Source of the DNA: Antedon mediterranea
Lineage: Eukaryota; Echinodermata; Crinoidea; Comatulida; Antedonidae
Length of the DNA: 60,000 nucleotides
Assembly: GCF_964355755.1 (NCBI RefSeq)
Contig: NC_092680.1
Span: forward strand, 9,217,001-9,277,000
Reading direction: 5' to 3'
A model generated the notes under the pieces. The model ran no database searches, was not told where the DNA came from, and saw only the letters and a list, made by a program, of their open reading frames with translations. Made by a program: the position numbers and the translations under genes. Shown in pieces: positions 1-13,200 of the stretch; position 1 is the stretch's first letter; each line of letters starts with the position of its first letter.

Positions 1-1155
1 AGAAGAATGTGTAGGTATTGAAATGTAAATGTTATGGTTTTTAGTTCAAAAGAGACCACATGCATTGTGTACTTCTGTCGTACAGTTTATTTACCCCAAA
101 ATACCCCCTTTCTTCCTAATTTATAATTGCCTTTCATAAACACACTATTTAAAGTAAAGTTTTGGAATGTTGCCTTATTTTCAAAGATTCAAATGTAAAT
201 CAGTATCCATGACCATATTTTAAATTTCATAATGAATATGGTAGAATTTTTTGGGACTCTTAATATGGGTGTCCCTGCATAGGGGTTGGCTGGATTGTTA
301 AACTTCTCTTAGTTTCATATGAAATTGTCTTAAGTTAGAATGTCCCTGAATAGGGATGCATTAAAGAAGGCGTTCCACTGTATTTAATATATTGTAAGCA
401 AATTCCCCAGAGAATATAATAAGTAAAGTATTTGTAATACTTTGACATTAGTAGTTAAGCACAGTTTATTGATTGTCTCCATCCCCGAAACCTCGACTAA
501 GAAATACCGGAATGGTGTCCGGCGGGGGATAGTTTATTACCATTAGTTAAGGTCCTATGTAAAGCACCTAGAGGGGTCAGTGATCCATTAGGCGCTATAT
601 AAATACTGTTTATTATTATTATTATTTAGATGCTGTCTGACTCTATGCATTCTTAACCTAGTACATTACAAAATGTCACAGCGTAATCACCTCTCCTTTG
701 TTATACAAACTATTTTTATCTCTCGCTCATTATAATAAACCTATAAATGAAATTTCATTCTTCCTTGGTATAACAACCGAAACGTCACAACCTTCTCAAT
801 ATATTAAAAACTAACAGTGTACAGTATACAGTAATTTCCTTTGAAGTATTATTTAACTTATTTATAAAATAAGAGAAATTTAATGCAACTAATTAACTTG
901 AAGTAGTTTTGATACATATACATTTTTCTGTTTCACCTTCTAATAACTGAATGGAGAAAAGACTGAGGAAAAAGAAGTTTTTGATCAGTACAATCCCTAA
1001 AAAAACTCCCTCCCTCTAGTTTAAAAGAGAGGATGATAAACATTTTTTACCTGGAATAATTAGCATTTTAAACCCATTTTGCATTTAAAAAACGATGACG
1101 AGTGTCTGATTGGAATATAGTCATGTATATTTCCATATTTTTATTTTCTTTTAAG
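1..1155. other. Intron upstream of the first visible ASH1L exon
   Basis: No exon was found. It holds a partial ACAGTAGAA-type element (about 240-384, with tgtccctgaataggg blocks, ending TTCCACTGTA) and the 3' end of a SINE (about 470-627). Confidence 0.6.
470..627 (+). mobile_element. SINE 3' end with GGCGCTATATAAAT and (TTA)n tail
   Basis: Positions 588-627 read TTAGGCGCTATATAAAT, a short spacer, then ATT repeats. The same 3' signature closes the SINE at 33718-34007. No A/B boxes were recognised here, so this is probably a 5'-truncated copy. Confidence 0.6.
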
Positions 1156-1235
1156 GCAAAAGAAAAATGTGAAATCAACTGATGAAGTAATTGACAGACC
1201 ACCTTGTGGATACCTCCCAAGACCCATTCATGTTG
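1156..1235 (+). CDS. ASH1L: ASH1L window exon 1: region before AWS
   Basis: Flanked by TTTTAAG and GTAAGT. The open frame carries [14 protein letters not shown], similar to the vertebrate segment that precedes the conserved LRQKR block. One base enters from an upstream exon outside the window and one base is passed on. The preceding exon is not visible. Confidence 0.85.
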
Positions 1236-4200
1236 GTAAGTATTGAATATCAATATATATGAGGCATGGCATCACAAAATCGGCGTAGTGTCGGAAATAA
1301 AAAATGTTTAGATTTATATATTTGTAATCTATATTTAATAAGCTTTAAAATGAGCCGTTGTTTATTAAAATTGGTTTATTTTATGAAGAGTTATTAATGA
1401 AAACATACGAGTCACTTTCTAGCTCAGGAAATCTTAATTTTGAAAAAAATCAACAACTAGAAAGCCACTCCGAGAGTGCATACCTCCGCCTACTGTAAAA
1501 TTCTCCTACATAAGATTTCTCCGGTAAAAAAAAAAAAAATATTTGTGTGTGTCTTAATGCTGTTTGTGATTTACGCTAATTTCACTACAAGCATGTGTAT
1601 GCGAGTTTGGTGTAACTGTGGTTATGTAACAAGCCTTTCAATTAATAATAGCTTCAGTTGACTAACAATAGAACAGCAACGCGAAAATCAAACGAGTGAA
1701 TTTGAAAAGAAATAAACTACTCGCATCAAAAAACGTGCACATTAAATCAAATTATGCTTTAAAATTACAAATCACAAATTATAACTCTTGCCTCTTGTAC
1801 AAAAATGAAGTTTTTTGGACAAGTAGTTCTCGAGAAAATTCAATTTGAGTTTACTTGTTACTTTAAGACTGCTCGCCGGCTTTTGAAAAATTCTGTCCTA
1901 TCTTTTTAACACTAGCAGGTCTGAAAAGTATACTAAAAAGTGGTCCAGAATTGGGACCATAATCCGAAATGGTCCCAAAATTTAATGGAATGTTCCTTGA
2001 CCACATATCTATCTGTACATTCATTTTGGAAAAGACCTTGTAATTAGTTTTTGAGTAATCCTGCTAACAAACAAACAAACAGACAGACAAACAAACACAC
2101 ACGATCGGTTACATATACCTCCTTGGCGGAGGTAAATGAAGTAGCGACGCCGATTAGCCTGGATTAGCCCGCCAATCGACGAGACAAGACTCTCTGTCAA
2201 AACTCGCTATTTTCTTCTCAATAACGGCAACAGGCCCGTAGCCAGGGGGGGTTTTTATGGTTCGGGCGAACCCCCCCTTTATAGCGAACCCCCCTTAACC
2301 AACTGCGAACCCCCATCCCCGACATGCCCAATACCTCACCCTCATCTCCAAAAATCCTCCAAATACGTGCCCCACAGTACAAAAAGTTGCTTGTAAATTG
2401 AAAAATTCGTAAACTTGTTCGTGAACCTTCTTCTCTGTATGAGCGTCAACTAGTGATACGTGTCTGTAAATTTCTAAAAGCTGCAAATGAATTGCCGATT
2501 TTAACCTGAAAAATAAATGTTTGGTCCCTGCATGTAACATGATATTGACGCGTCTCATAGCGAGCTGGCGCACGAACGATTCGTACAAAGGACACCGCCA
2601 GAAAACTGCGTACCTATAATTGTTTAGATCACTGGCAGTCAGGCAGCATGCATAAAGTATATAGCCTTCCGACGTACATCAGTATTTATGTGTGACTATG
2701 AAGTATAATGTATCATAGAGGATTATAGTGAATATTAATATTTTACACTATAATATCTATGGTATCAAGTACTGTAGTACATTATGGCATCCGATTATTT
2801 TTTTCTAGACCACCAGCCGATAAGTACTAAAATGTATCAATATGACTTATTTACATATTTATATTCCTCAACAAATTGCTGTAAATAAATATTATAGATA
2901 GAGCTAGCAAATAGCATTTGCCTTCACCCAGTGTGCTTTTTTCGGGGCTGCTCCTAATTAAGTTTGCATTGAACTTGAACGCAAAACAAAATACGAAGTA
3001 AATGATTAAACAATCGGCGGTTCCGCACAGAGCATGCGCATCTAACATATGGCAACAAATAGTTATCGTCATTTAAATTATCGACGTGTTTGAGGAGGAG
3101 GAAAAAAGTACGATCTTTTTGCTCATTGGTTATATAGCATGCTGCACGAGAGTGTCTTTTCCGGCCATCTAGGGTGTCATTTAACAAAATTCGATTTGCA
3201 TCAGGCTGGGGGAGGGGGGGGGGGGGGTTTGACCCAAATATTTAGTGTCCGGACCCCCCCCCCCCTTGACAGATCCTGGCTACGGCCCTGGGCAAACTAG
3301 TCGAAAATATATCACTGTGGGGTACATAATATATTTTTTGTAATTTTTAAAAAATATATCAATAAAAATAACGAATAACTTGCTAAATATTCACAAATTG
3401 TTGAAACGTTCATTCGAGAAACTACGTTGGAAGACATGCTGTTTCATCGTAAACAAAAACATCAGTCAATCAGAGAGCGTAATTTATCTCTATAGCGAAT
3501 CGCAGTCAAGGATTCACAAATTCTTGTTAGAAATTTTAGCAACCTAAAAACACCTTAATAAAACCAATTTCCATTGGCTAGATTAAAAAAAATCCCATAG
3601 GTTGTTAAAAATTATGGTAGCTGATATATTTTCAAACAGATAGGTACCAAACATGATGTGATTCGAGTTAGCGGTTTGTTTACAAAAGCGCCGTAAAGAA
3701 AGTTACAAAAATACAATTTTCTAATGATTTTCAATGGAAACGACTTAAATAATACACATACTTGTGATATTTTATGAACAAGAGTTTGATACAGTATGTT
3801 AAAGATAAGTGTTTATAGTATCGTTTTTTATTGAAATTTTAATATGGATAGGTTAGGCTGTTTTTCACATTCTGAACTTCAAGGCTAAATATCTCAAAAG
3901 TTTGGGTTGCGACTCTGCGCCGCTTTTGGGATAGATTTTCAATGACCTATGATCTATCCTTGTGTTGTTGGTCATCACCTAGAATCCACCATAGCAATGT
4001 TGAGAAATCTATCCTTGTGTTGTTGGTCATCACCTAGAATCCACCATAGCAATGTTGAGAAATCTATCCTTGCGTTGTTGGTCATTACCTAGAATCCACC
4101 ATAGCAATGTTGAGAAATCTATCCTTGTGTTGTTGGTCATTACCTAGAATCCACCATAGCAATGTTGAGAAATCTATCCTTGTGTTGTTGGTCATTACCT

Positions 4201-7200
4201 AGAATCCACCATAGCAATGTTGAGAAATCTATCCTTGTGTTGTTGGTAATTACCTAGAATCCACCATTGCAATGTTGAGAAATCTATCCTTGTGTTGTTG
4301 GTCATTACCTAGAATCCACCATAGCAATGTTGAGAAATCCAGTAAGACAAGTATCTAGTTTCTAGCTTCTAGGTCCCTACATAATTTTAAGTATGACCAC
4401 ACAATCTAAACCTTTTTTACTTTAAGATCTATTTTTAAATGATGTCAGTCAATGCACCGTATCAATAGACAGCCTAGATCATTTTACTCAATATAAACCA
4501 TGTGTGCTTCTTTCATTTTACCATGCATACAACCTTTCAGTACTTGGAAAGTACTGGTAGGTTGGATTCATGGGCAATTACCACTGACCAATTACCAACC
4601 ATCCCCCTCCCCCTTACCAGACCTCTATCACCCCTTATATTGACTGTAGAATTAGTACTGATAATAAGAGCTTTATTAAACAGCTTTCCAGATTTAGACT
4701 GCTACTATTAATAACAGTCATTTTTATACAAAGACAATTTGTTTGATCGATCATGTAAACAATACAATTATTCTTCCTTGTAAAATCTAGGACGGTATTT
4801 GCGAGAAAAACGGCGCGATTTTACATTGCCCTATGATCTCTGGTGGTTATCTATGCGTAAAAAGTTGATGTCAAGACAAGATAATATTTCATTTAAGAAG
4901 ATACGAACAAGTAAGTTGATATGGCATTTAATTATGTAGGCTTTATCAGTAGACTAATCAGGTCAAGTAAAGTCAGAATGCTTGAATCTCATTGGTCAGT
5001 TGCAATGTTGTCAGCCATTACATGTTAATAACTGTTTCATACTTGAATGATTTTCATAGTATACATATATTATACTTATTATTCTTCTTTTCAAATATTC
5101 TCCTGGGATTCTTTACATTATTATTTTGTTATGATGTTTAATGGTTCGTGTACAGACTGAAAATAGAGATTAAAAATGAAATTTATGATGCGTTTAAACT
5201 ATACTACAGTATATACGCATATTACATAGTCTATATATATAACTATACTTATAACATTATGATTTCTATACCTACGATCGTAGCATATTGATAAGAACAT
5301 TGAGAAAGTCAACAGTTCATTTTAGAACTACATACGTAGTGTACCGCAGCAGGGGCGGATCCAGGATTTTGTGAAGGGGAGGGGGGGGGGGGAGTGCAAC
5401 TGTAGAGAGTCCACACCAACTCAGCCCCACCATGGTTGGGGCCGAGTATACTACAGTACAGTACAGTTACCACAGTTAGTGTACTTTATATAACACCTAT
5501 ATAAATTCCTGTCATTTGATTGGACGAATGTGGGTCACATGGCGTGCAATAGTACGCACTATTCAACGATCGTTAAATAGTACTTTTTGAAACATTTTTG
5601 TGTACGAAAAAAAAACGTCTAGATGTTATATAAAACAAATAATGAATGTTTTGTATTCGTGTAATGGTACAAATAATGGCACTTGGTGAATGATGAAAGG
5701 TTATATCAACTCGGCTTTGCCTCGTTGATATAACCTTTCATCATTCACCTCGTGCCATTATTTGTACCATTGCACTCATAAACATTCATTATTTGTATAA
5801 TATTATTATTAACATATCCTCTATGATGATGATCTGTAGGTAACCACAGAGTTCCATTTTGGGCGTATATACACTTTTATTTATGCTTGCTGACCTGCAG
5901 CCCTAAACAATAGGTAGGCTTACGGGTGGTTGTATGGTGGTGTCCATTGTACAAATCGTTCATGCCCTGAGTATGGGTGCGATACACACATCAATATCAT
6001 GTTACATCCAGGGACCAAAATGCGTTTATTTTTCAGGTAAAAATAGGCAATTCCTTTTGCAACTTTTAGAAATTTACAGACAGCAACGGCAATGGTGACC
6101 TCTAATAAAAAGAAAAGTAAATTACCACAATGTGTTTTAATCAATTTTTATCTTATGGTAGGATAATGGTGGTGCGGAGGGTGCATCCCCCTCTGGATCC
6201 GCCACTGCTGCAGACTTTATATCAAAAAATTGCAATGTTAAGATTTGTGTAGAAACCTCTAACTTGATGGTGTCCCATTGGTGAAAAACTACTGCACATT
6301 GTATGTGTAGGTTATGAATTTGTATTCGTCCAAAACTACACACTATAAAAAACATAACTTTTGCCTGCTATTTTGTAATTTTATAGACTTGCACATTGAT
6401 GTTAAACCAACGGCTGGCATGGAACATGTCCGTTGTAGTTGTACACCACCAATCCCAGATGGGCTTGGGTGTGGTGAAGACTGCATTAATAGGTTAGTAC
6501 TCATTTTCAATACTAAATTTAATATGTCACAAGTAGGAGCTCATTTTTTAAGTACATCAATTAAACGCCCACTCTCACAGATGAAATCATAATAATGTAA
6601 TTATATCTCATTCAGACAAAAACATTTTTATTTTGCAATTATAAATTATACTTAAAATATGACATTGCATGTAAGCAACGTGTAGGAAAAATTTAAGCTG
6701 AAACTGTCCATAATTAGTAGGTGAAAATAAATATATCAATCCCAAAATATATAGCATAATATTTTAGAGTACAAAAATAATTCATAATTTAAAATGTAAT
6801 TTGCTGTGTTTTAGCTAATCAGGTTTTAAACAATTATTGTACTTCTACTTAGTGTAAAACTAAATAATAATACAGTAATAATAAATGTGTCTACTATAGA
6901 GAAACGCAATTGATTAAATACATTTTACCTATATTCTCTAAGTAGTTTTAAAAGTAGACTGAGTTGAAATGAATTATTATCTAAATTGCCTGATAAATTT
7001 AAACTGTATCTAGTTATTAAAGTAAATACAGTGAACTAAAGTAATTTAGGTAAATTGCATTTAGTTATCAACAGTAGTACAGTTTTAGATCTATATATTC
7101 TCAAATTAGGCAATTATTTAATTTATATAGTAATCTATCTTTATAAAGGTATGCTTAAGATGAAAGTGTATTAATTTGTTTTCTTTTGTGCTGACATTGA

Positions 7201-10200
7201 AAATATACACGTTTAACAATATATCTTAATCAACTCGATTAATAATTGGAAACAGTACATAGCAAGCTTTTGATTCAGGAGAGTAGGTGAAGAAGACAGT
7301 AATGTTATACAAAATATCAATCTGCGCATACATTAAAAGTATAGAACTTCTTCTACAGAATAGAATAGAATATAGAACGAATGCTACCTATCATACTGGC
7401 AGTAGTTGATTTAAAATATTAGTAACTTAAGTGGATATTATAATTTAAAATCAATCTGATTCTACAGTTAGTTACATGTAAATTTGAATTGATTTTATCA
7501 CCGAGTGACTGCAAATTTGTAATTATGTGGATAAACTAGGACTGATTCAATCTGTATTGTAAATGTATTAATTGATTTTATCACTGAGAACAGCAGCAGA
7601 TTTGTAACTTAAGTATGTAGGTAGAGTAGAATTTCAGTAGTCACTTTCATAGAAGTGTATTGATTTTGATGATAATTGTTATTACTGCAATAAAGTAGAA
7701 GGATCTGTTAACATATTTTGACATAAATTGAACCAAATACTCTGTAATTTTGAGAAAACAAAATGTCAGCTTGGTATGAACACTAGCCTAGTGATCAGCA
7801 GGTTGTTGGGTCGAGTTCAAGAAAATCTATAAAGTATTGAATAGGTTTATAAAATAAAATGAAAACTACTATATTGCTCTTTTCAATGATGATACTAACC
7901 CATAATGATTATAAAGAAAACATGGTATATTTAAGTTGTTCTTTTAAAATAGTATTCATTAACCAATTTGTTTTCCTTACAGAATGACATTCACAGAGTG
8001 TAACATTGACACATGTCCATGTGGTGAAAGATGTAGTAATCAGCAGATCCAAAGGCATCAGTGGTCACCAGACCTAGAAAGGTTTATGGTATGAAAATGA
8101 CATTTGTAATCATCAGACATATTGTATTGTAAATGAACAGCTATTTATATCTTAATATTTATGTATTTCAGTTTACTGTAGCTGGCTGGCATTTATAAAC
8201 CTATTTGCTTAAGTCAAAACATTTATTGAATGCTACTTAAGTGAACAACTGAAGGGTTATTTATCAAACCAGTTCTTTTTATCTTAAATGAAAGGACTTT
8301 TTCATCTAAGATTTAAAAACAAAATATGCACAAATGTTTGTTTAGTTTATTTAAAAAAACTGACTTAAGCAAAATAATTTAGAGTAGAACCTTTTTGGGA
8401 CACCACTATTAAGGAAACATCACTATTAAGGGAACACCTCTATTATGGGGACACCTATTAATGGGACACTGAGATGTTTCTTTAACAGGGGTTCTATACT
8501 AAGTACTAAAAGTACTTATTAAAGTCAATTTGATAAATCTGACTACTGTATGTGTAGAAGTGATAAACTCATCATAGTTCTTAATTTAAAACATTTCATT
8601 TTGTATTTGTAGACAATTGACCGAGGCTGGGGCATTGTGACTAAAACATCAATCAAGGCACACCAATTTATTCTGGAGTATGTTGGAGAGGTCATCTCGG
8701 TGAAAGAGTTTATGAAGCGAGCAACAACTGATTACCAACATAGAAAACATCACTACTGTTTGAACCTTGATAGCAACCAGGTCATCGATGGTCACCGTGC
8801 TGGCAACGAAGGTCGCTTTGTTAATCACAGTTGTGAACCAAACTGTGAGATGCAAAAATGGTGTGTTGTCTTGCTTGTTTAAAATGGATTATATACTACT
8901 CATTCTCTCATCCTTTGGTTCTATGTCAAAGGTTAAATCATATTGCTTCAATATTTTACTTACAGTGTTATATAATGATATAAAGATTAACAGTTTGTGT
9001 TCAATTAGGAGCTTTCAATTTGCCATGATCTATGACCTACATTTTGTCATTGGCCGTCACCTGGACTGGTATGGCAAAACTTGATCAAGGAATGACAGGA
9101 GAAAGCATCCTAATGTTGCCATGCACAATGTATGTGTGCAAAATTAATTAACATTGCATAACTAGTATCTATGTCCTAAGTCATAGTTTACTTTATATTC
9201 CAAACAAAATAATAATAATACTATTTTTTCACAGGTGCGTACAAGGTGTTTATCGAATTGCATTATTTTCACTTCAAGATATTCCAGCTGATGAAGAACT
9301 AACGTATGATTATAACTTCCACGCATTCAGTTCAGAAGGACAGGTAGGAAAAATCAGTATCAAAACGGTACTAGGTTTGGTCTACTAGCGTTCCTTTCAG
9401 TATTTCAAACAATGTATTAAAATATATTGTCCAGCTGTAATAGAATTGTACTGGCAATGTATATTATTGTGAAAATAATGTCAAGTAATTACTAATTTAT
9501 CATTATTATTTTGTTACAGCAAATTTGTAAGTGTAAAAGCCAGTCATGCCGTGGATATATCGGAGGACGTACGCAGAAACCAAACAGTAACAACACCCTC
9601 AAGAAACTGATCAGCAATAAACGAGTTGGACGACCTCCAAAAGACAAACGCAAATCCAAAAAGACTCTGAAAAAACTGGTAAGAATTTGGATAGCTTTCC
9701 ATTTGCGTGGTTTGACTAAATAATGTGAAAATCTTTAGTGTTTCATGATTAATAAAGTCATGTTTGACAGCAAGGATGATAGAAGCAATGGCGATTATAG
9801 GAAACGGATTTAAATTAATGGAAATTGAAGTTGTTTAGATGTAGTATTTATCCTACATAATCCAACAGCTTTGTGCAAATAATTTGTATTTTATGTAAAT
9901 TCCAGTCTTAATATTATTGACTTTAAATATTGTAAATACTACTAAATCACATACAGAACCTTACCTTTATGTTTTGTTATTTAACTTCTTTTTTCTTTCT
10001 ATTTAACCAACTGTCTTCTTGTCATGAAAGTTGAGCTAATGTGGTTTTATTATCTCTAGCATCTGTTTAATGCATATCTTGGTTTTATTATCTCTAGCAT
10101 CTGAATAATGCATATCTTTGCATGCAAAGCTTCAAGCAATCATTATAAGCATTATATTAGAAAAACCTTATCTAAATCATTTTAATATTCTTAAATTTCA

Positions 10201-13200
10201 TACTAGACAATTGATGCTTAGCCTGTCCATTTGTATGCATTTGTTTATTTAAATTTTTATTTTATTTTTAGTGTTTTAAAGTAAAGTGACAAAGTTTTAA
10301 GATAAATAAGAAATATTTATTGACAAAAACACCATTACATTTGAATAAAGATGTTATTTTAGGTTTCTATTGAAATTGTTGTTTTCCATCAGATCACTAA
10401 TAACGTGCTTGACAATTCAAACTTTGACCTTCCTCTTGTCACCATCATAGTTACCTTTCAATACTGAGTATTGATTATTACAGTAGGACCCTCCTTTGGG
10501 ACACCTATTAAGGGGACACTTTTTGGTGAAGCAATCAAGTGACATATATGTTCAGGGACAATGTTGTCCTGAAGGTGTTCCCTTAATCATAAATATTACA
10601 CTAATATCTCTGATATCTCCTCTATAACACTTGTTTCATCTTTTTCCCAGCATAACAATTCATTAGAAAGTGACTCAATAGCCAAGTTAAGACTTCAACT
10701 ACCAAAGCCAATGTCTTTGAGGGAAATGAAGATAATAGCCGAGAGACAAATATTGTTAATAAGGAATATAGAGAAAGTAAAGAGGGTGAGAGAAGCCTTA
10801 CGTAGAGTTCACATGGTCACGTCTGAAGCCCATACTCCAAAAGAAGATGACAGAGGTACGTCAGTTTTCTTTGTAATATTGTATCATGCATTTTTTTTCT
10901 TTTTTTCTTACCAAAGGATCTAAAATCATGCAGAATATCTCTTGAAATTACACTTGTTCTTCGGTCAGAGAATCAAAATTGGTATTTTTACAATTCAGTG
11001 TCTATCCTAAATTTGGCAATTTTCCTTGTACCCAAACAAACTTATCCTAATTAACCTAACAATATGCATTTGACATTGCCATATTTTCAATTCAACTGTG
11101 CCATATTACTTATGTCAAAATAACACAAAACCAATGTTTGTTTTATAGTAATAATGATGCAAGTTCTCAATTATTATTAACACACTATCCATAATATTTT
11201 AGATGTGTTTATGGCACAATTCCGAGCTCTAAACTCTTCGCGGTCAGTCAAGACACGCCATCTTGCAGCAGCAGAGGAGAATACAGAGGTAACAACTGCG
11301 GCCAAACTAGCTCAGGTGTTCAAAGATATTTACACGGCCGTGTGTACGTACAGAGACACAAGCGGCCAATGTCTTGCCATTCCATTTATGAATCTACCAT
11401 CAAAGAAACGGTAAGTATCTTATTTTGTGTTTGGAAAGTTGTAGCTACAAAAAGTGTAAGTTAATAAATAAAACATTTTTAATGCTAGACTTCTTCTTAG
11501 TTCGGGGGTTATTATAGAAAGAAGGCTTTAAAGTCACATTAGACTGAAAGGAAGAAATGTGTTACATTGACTACAGCATTTGTTTTGTGTCTGGATTTCT
11601 CAAGGCCATGTTTTTTTTCTTAGAACAACCATTTCATTTTGTGTTGTTTCTGCTTTTCATTTACAGTAATCGTGATTACTACAACAGAATACCTGATCCA
11701 ATTGACTTAAGCACAATTGAACGTAAAATAGTAACTGGGCATTACAAGACGGTCAACTCATTTGATGAGGATTTTAAGAAACTTTTTAGAAATGCAGAGG
11801 TAAATTCATAGTTACTATATTAGTTATTAGTGCATGACTAAGTAGAAGGTGTGATTGTGAGCTGGTGTATCCGATTAGCCTAATGAGGTTGCAGTGGTGC
11901 ATCTCCATAGTATCTTGATTTTTGAGTTGTCATTGAGTTGATCCTCTATGGGTAAATAACAAAAATTGGTTATATATATATAATAATCACTTGCACTGAT
12001 GAAGGGCTAGTGTTGCCCGAAAGCTCTGCTAACTTTTCTGGCTGTTTTACTTTATCGTTTTGATTTAGCTTTTTTCTTTTTTTTAAAATCTTTATTGAGA
12101 TCCAGCCACTGATATCCACAGCATTGTCATTTTTTCAGTAGTTTGCCTTTGGATTTATATATAATTAGAATATACAGTAGTTTTAAAAGCAATGCGAGAA
12201 AGTTTAAACCTTAACAGCATTAATTTTGAAATACACAAAAAGGAATCACCCAATACAATATATGACAAATACAGTATATAGTCTCTTCGCCTAAATCCAA
12301 TATTCTGCTGTTTAAAAAAATGTAATACTCTGTTTCTAATAATTGAATTTGTTATTACCAGAAGTACCATGGTAAGAAATCTGTTCTTGGTAGGGACGCA
12401 GTACACCTATACAAGGTATACTCTAGCGCCATGACAACAAGTAGTAAACAATTTAGGAACATTGAAGGATTGAAATCAGTCGCTGAATCAACAAGTAAAG
12501 AAGGTAAGTTTGTACTTAGTACATCTTTTGAGACGAGTAAGGGGTTACCTCGGTGTAATAGTTCATACGCCACTGCCACATAGCCTAGAGAATAATGGGC
12601 TCCGCCACTGGTATATTCGACCCTACGGCCACACCCGTCCATGAAACTGGTAGTAGAAGTGATGATATATTGAAATGTGCTGTCTTATTACTGTACAAAG
12701 AAAAATGGACCTCCTTAGCTCACCACATCACTAGTCCATCACTACAATCAGCCAATGAACACTTGAACCATACTCACATGAAAACCAGGAGAAAAGATTA
12801 AATAGTTGACTTTCAAAAAGCACTGCCCCAGTATTCTGTTTATTTATATTTTGAATTAACACATTTATTACCAATTGCTCATTGTTTATTTTAATTTGTT
12901 TAGATGGAAAGAAAAATTCAAAAGAAGAAGAGGAGGAGGAAGTAATTCGTTGTTTGTGTGGCTTACTTAATGATGAAGGGTTGATGATACAGTGCGATAA
13001 ATGTATGGTAAGTAGAGTAACAATAACTTACCAAAAACTTCACTATTCTGACAAGTTTTGTTCAAGTAATATGTATAGCCATTGTAATCCTGTTATAGCT
13101 ATCACAATAAAACAACAGAACTATGTTTTGCTGTATGCAAACAGCATACAATTAAGAACACAAATGCACATACTAAAGAAATAAATAACATTAAATCACT

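Noticed and set aside
2295-2588. A 97-codon open frame inside the hAT-like element
   Set aside because: It may be a transposase remnant, but I see no catalytic motif and the matching copy at 5935-6110 does not keep the frame.
5341-6215. 8-bp target duplication around hAT-like copy 2
   Set aside because: The flanks GTACCGCAG and CTGCAGAC share only a few bases, so a duplication cannot be claimed.
12355-12801. Open frames on both strands beside ASH1L exon 11
   Set aside because: No recognisable domain and no compatible splice phase. The real exon is 12362-12503 on the + strand.
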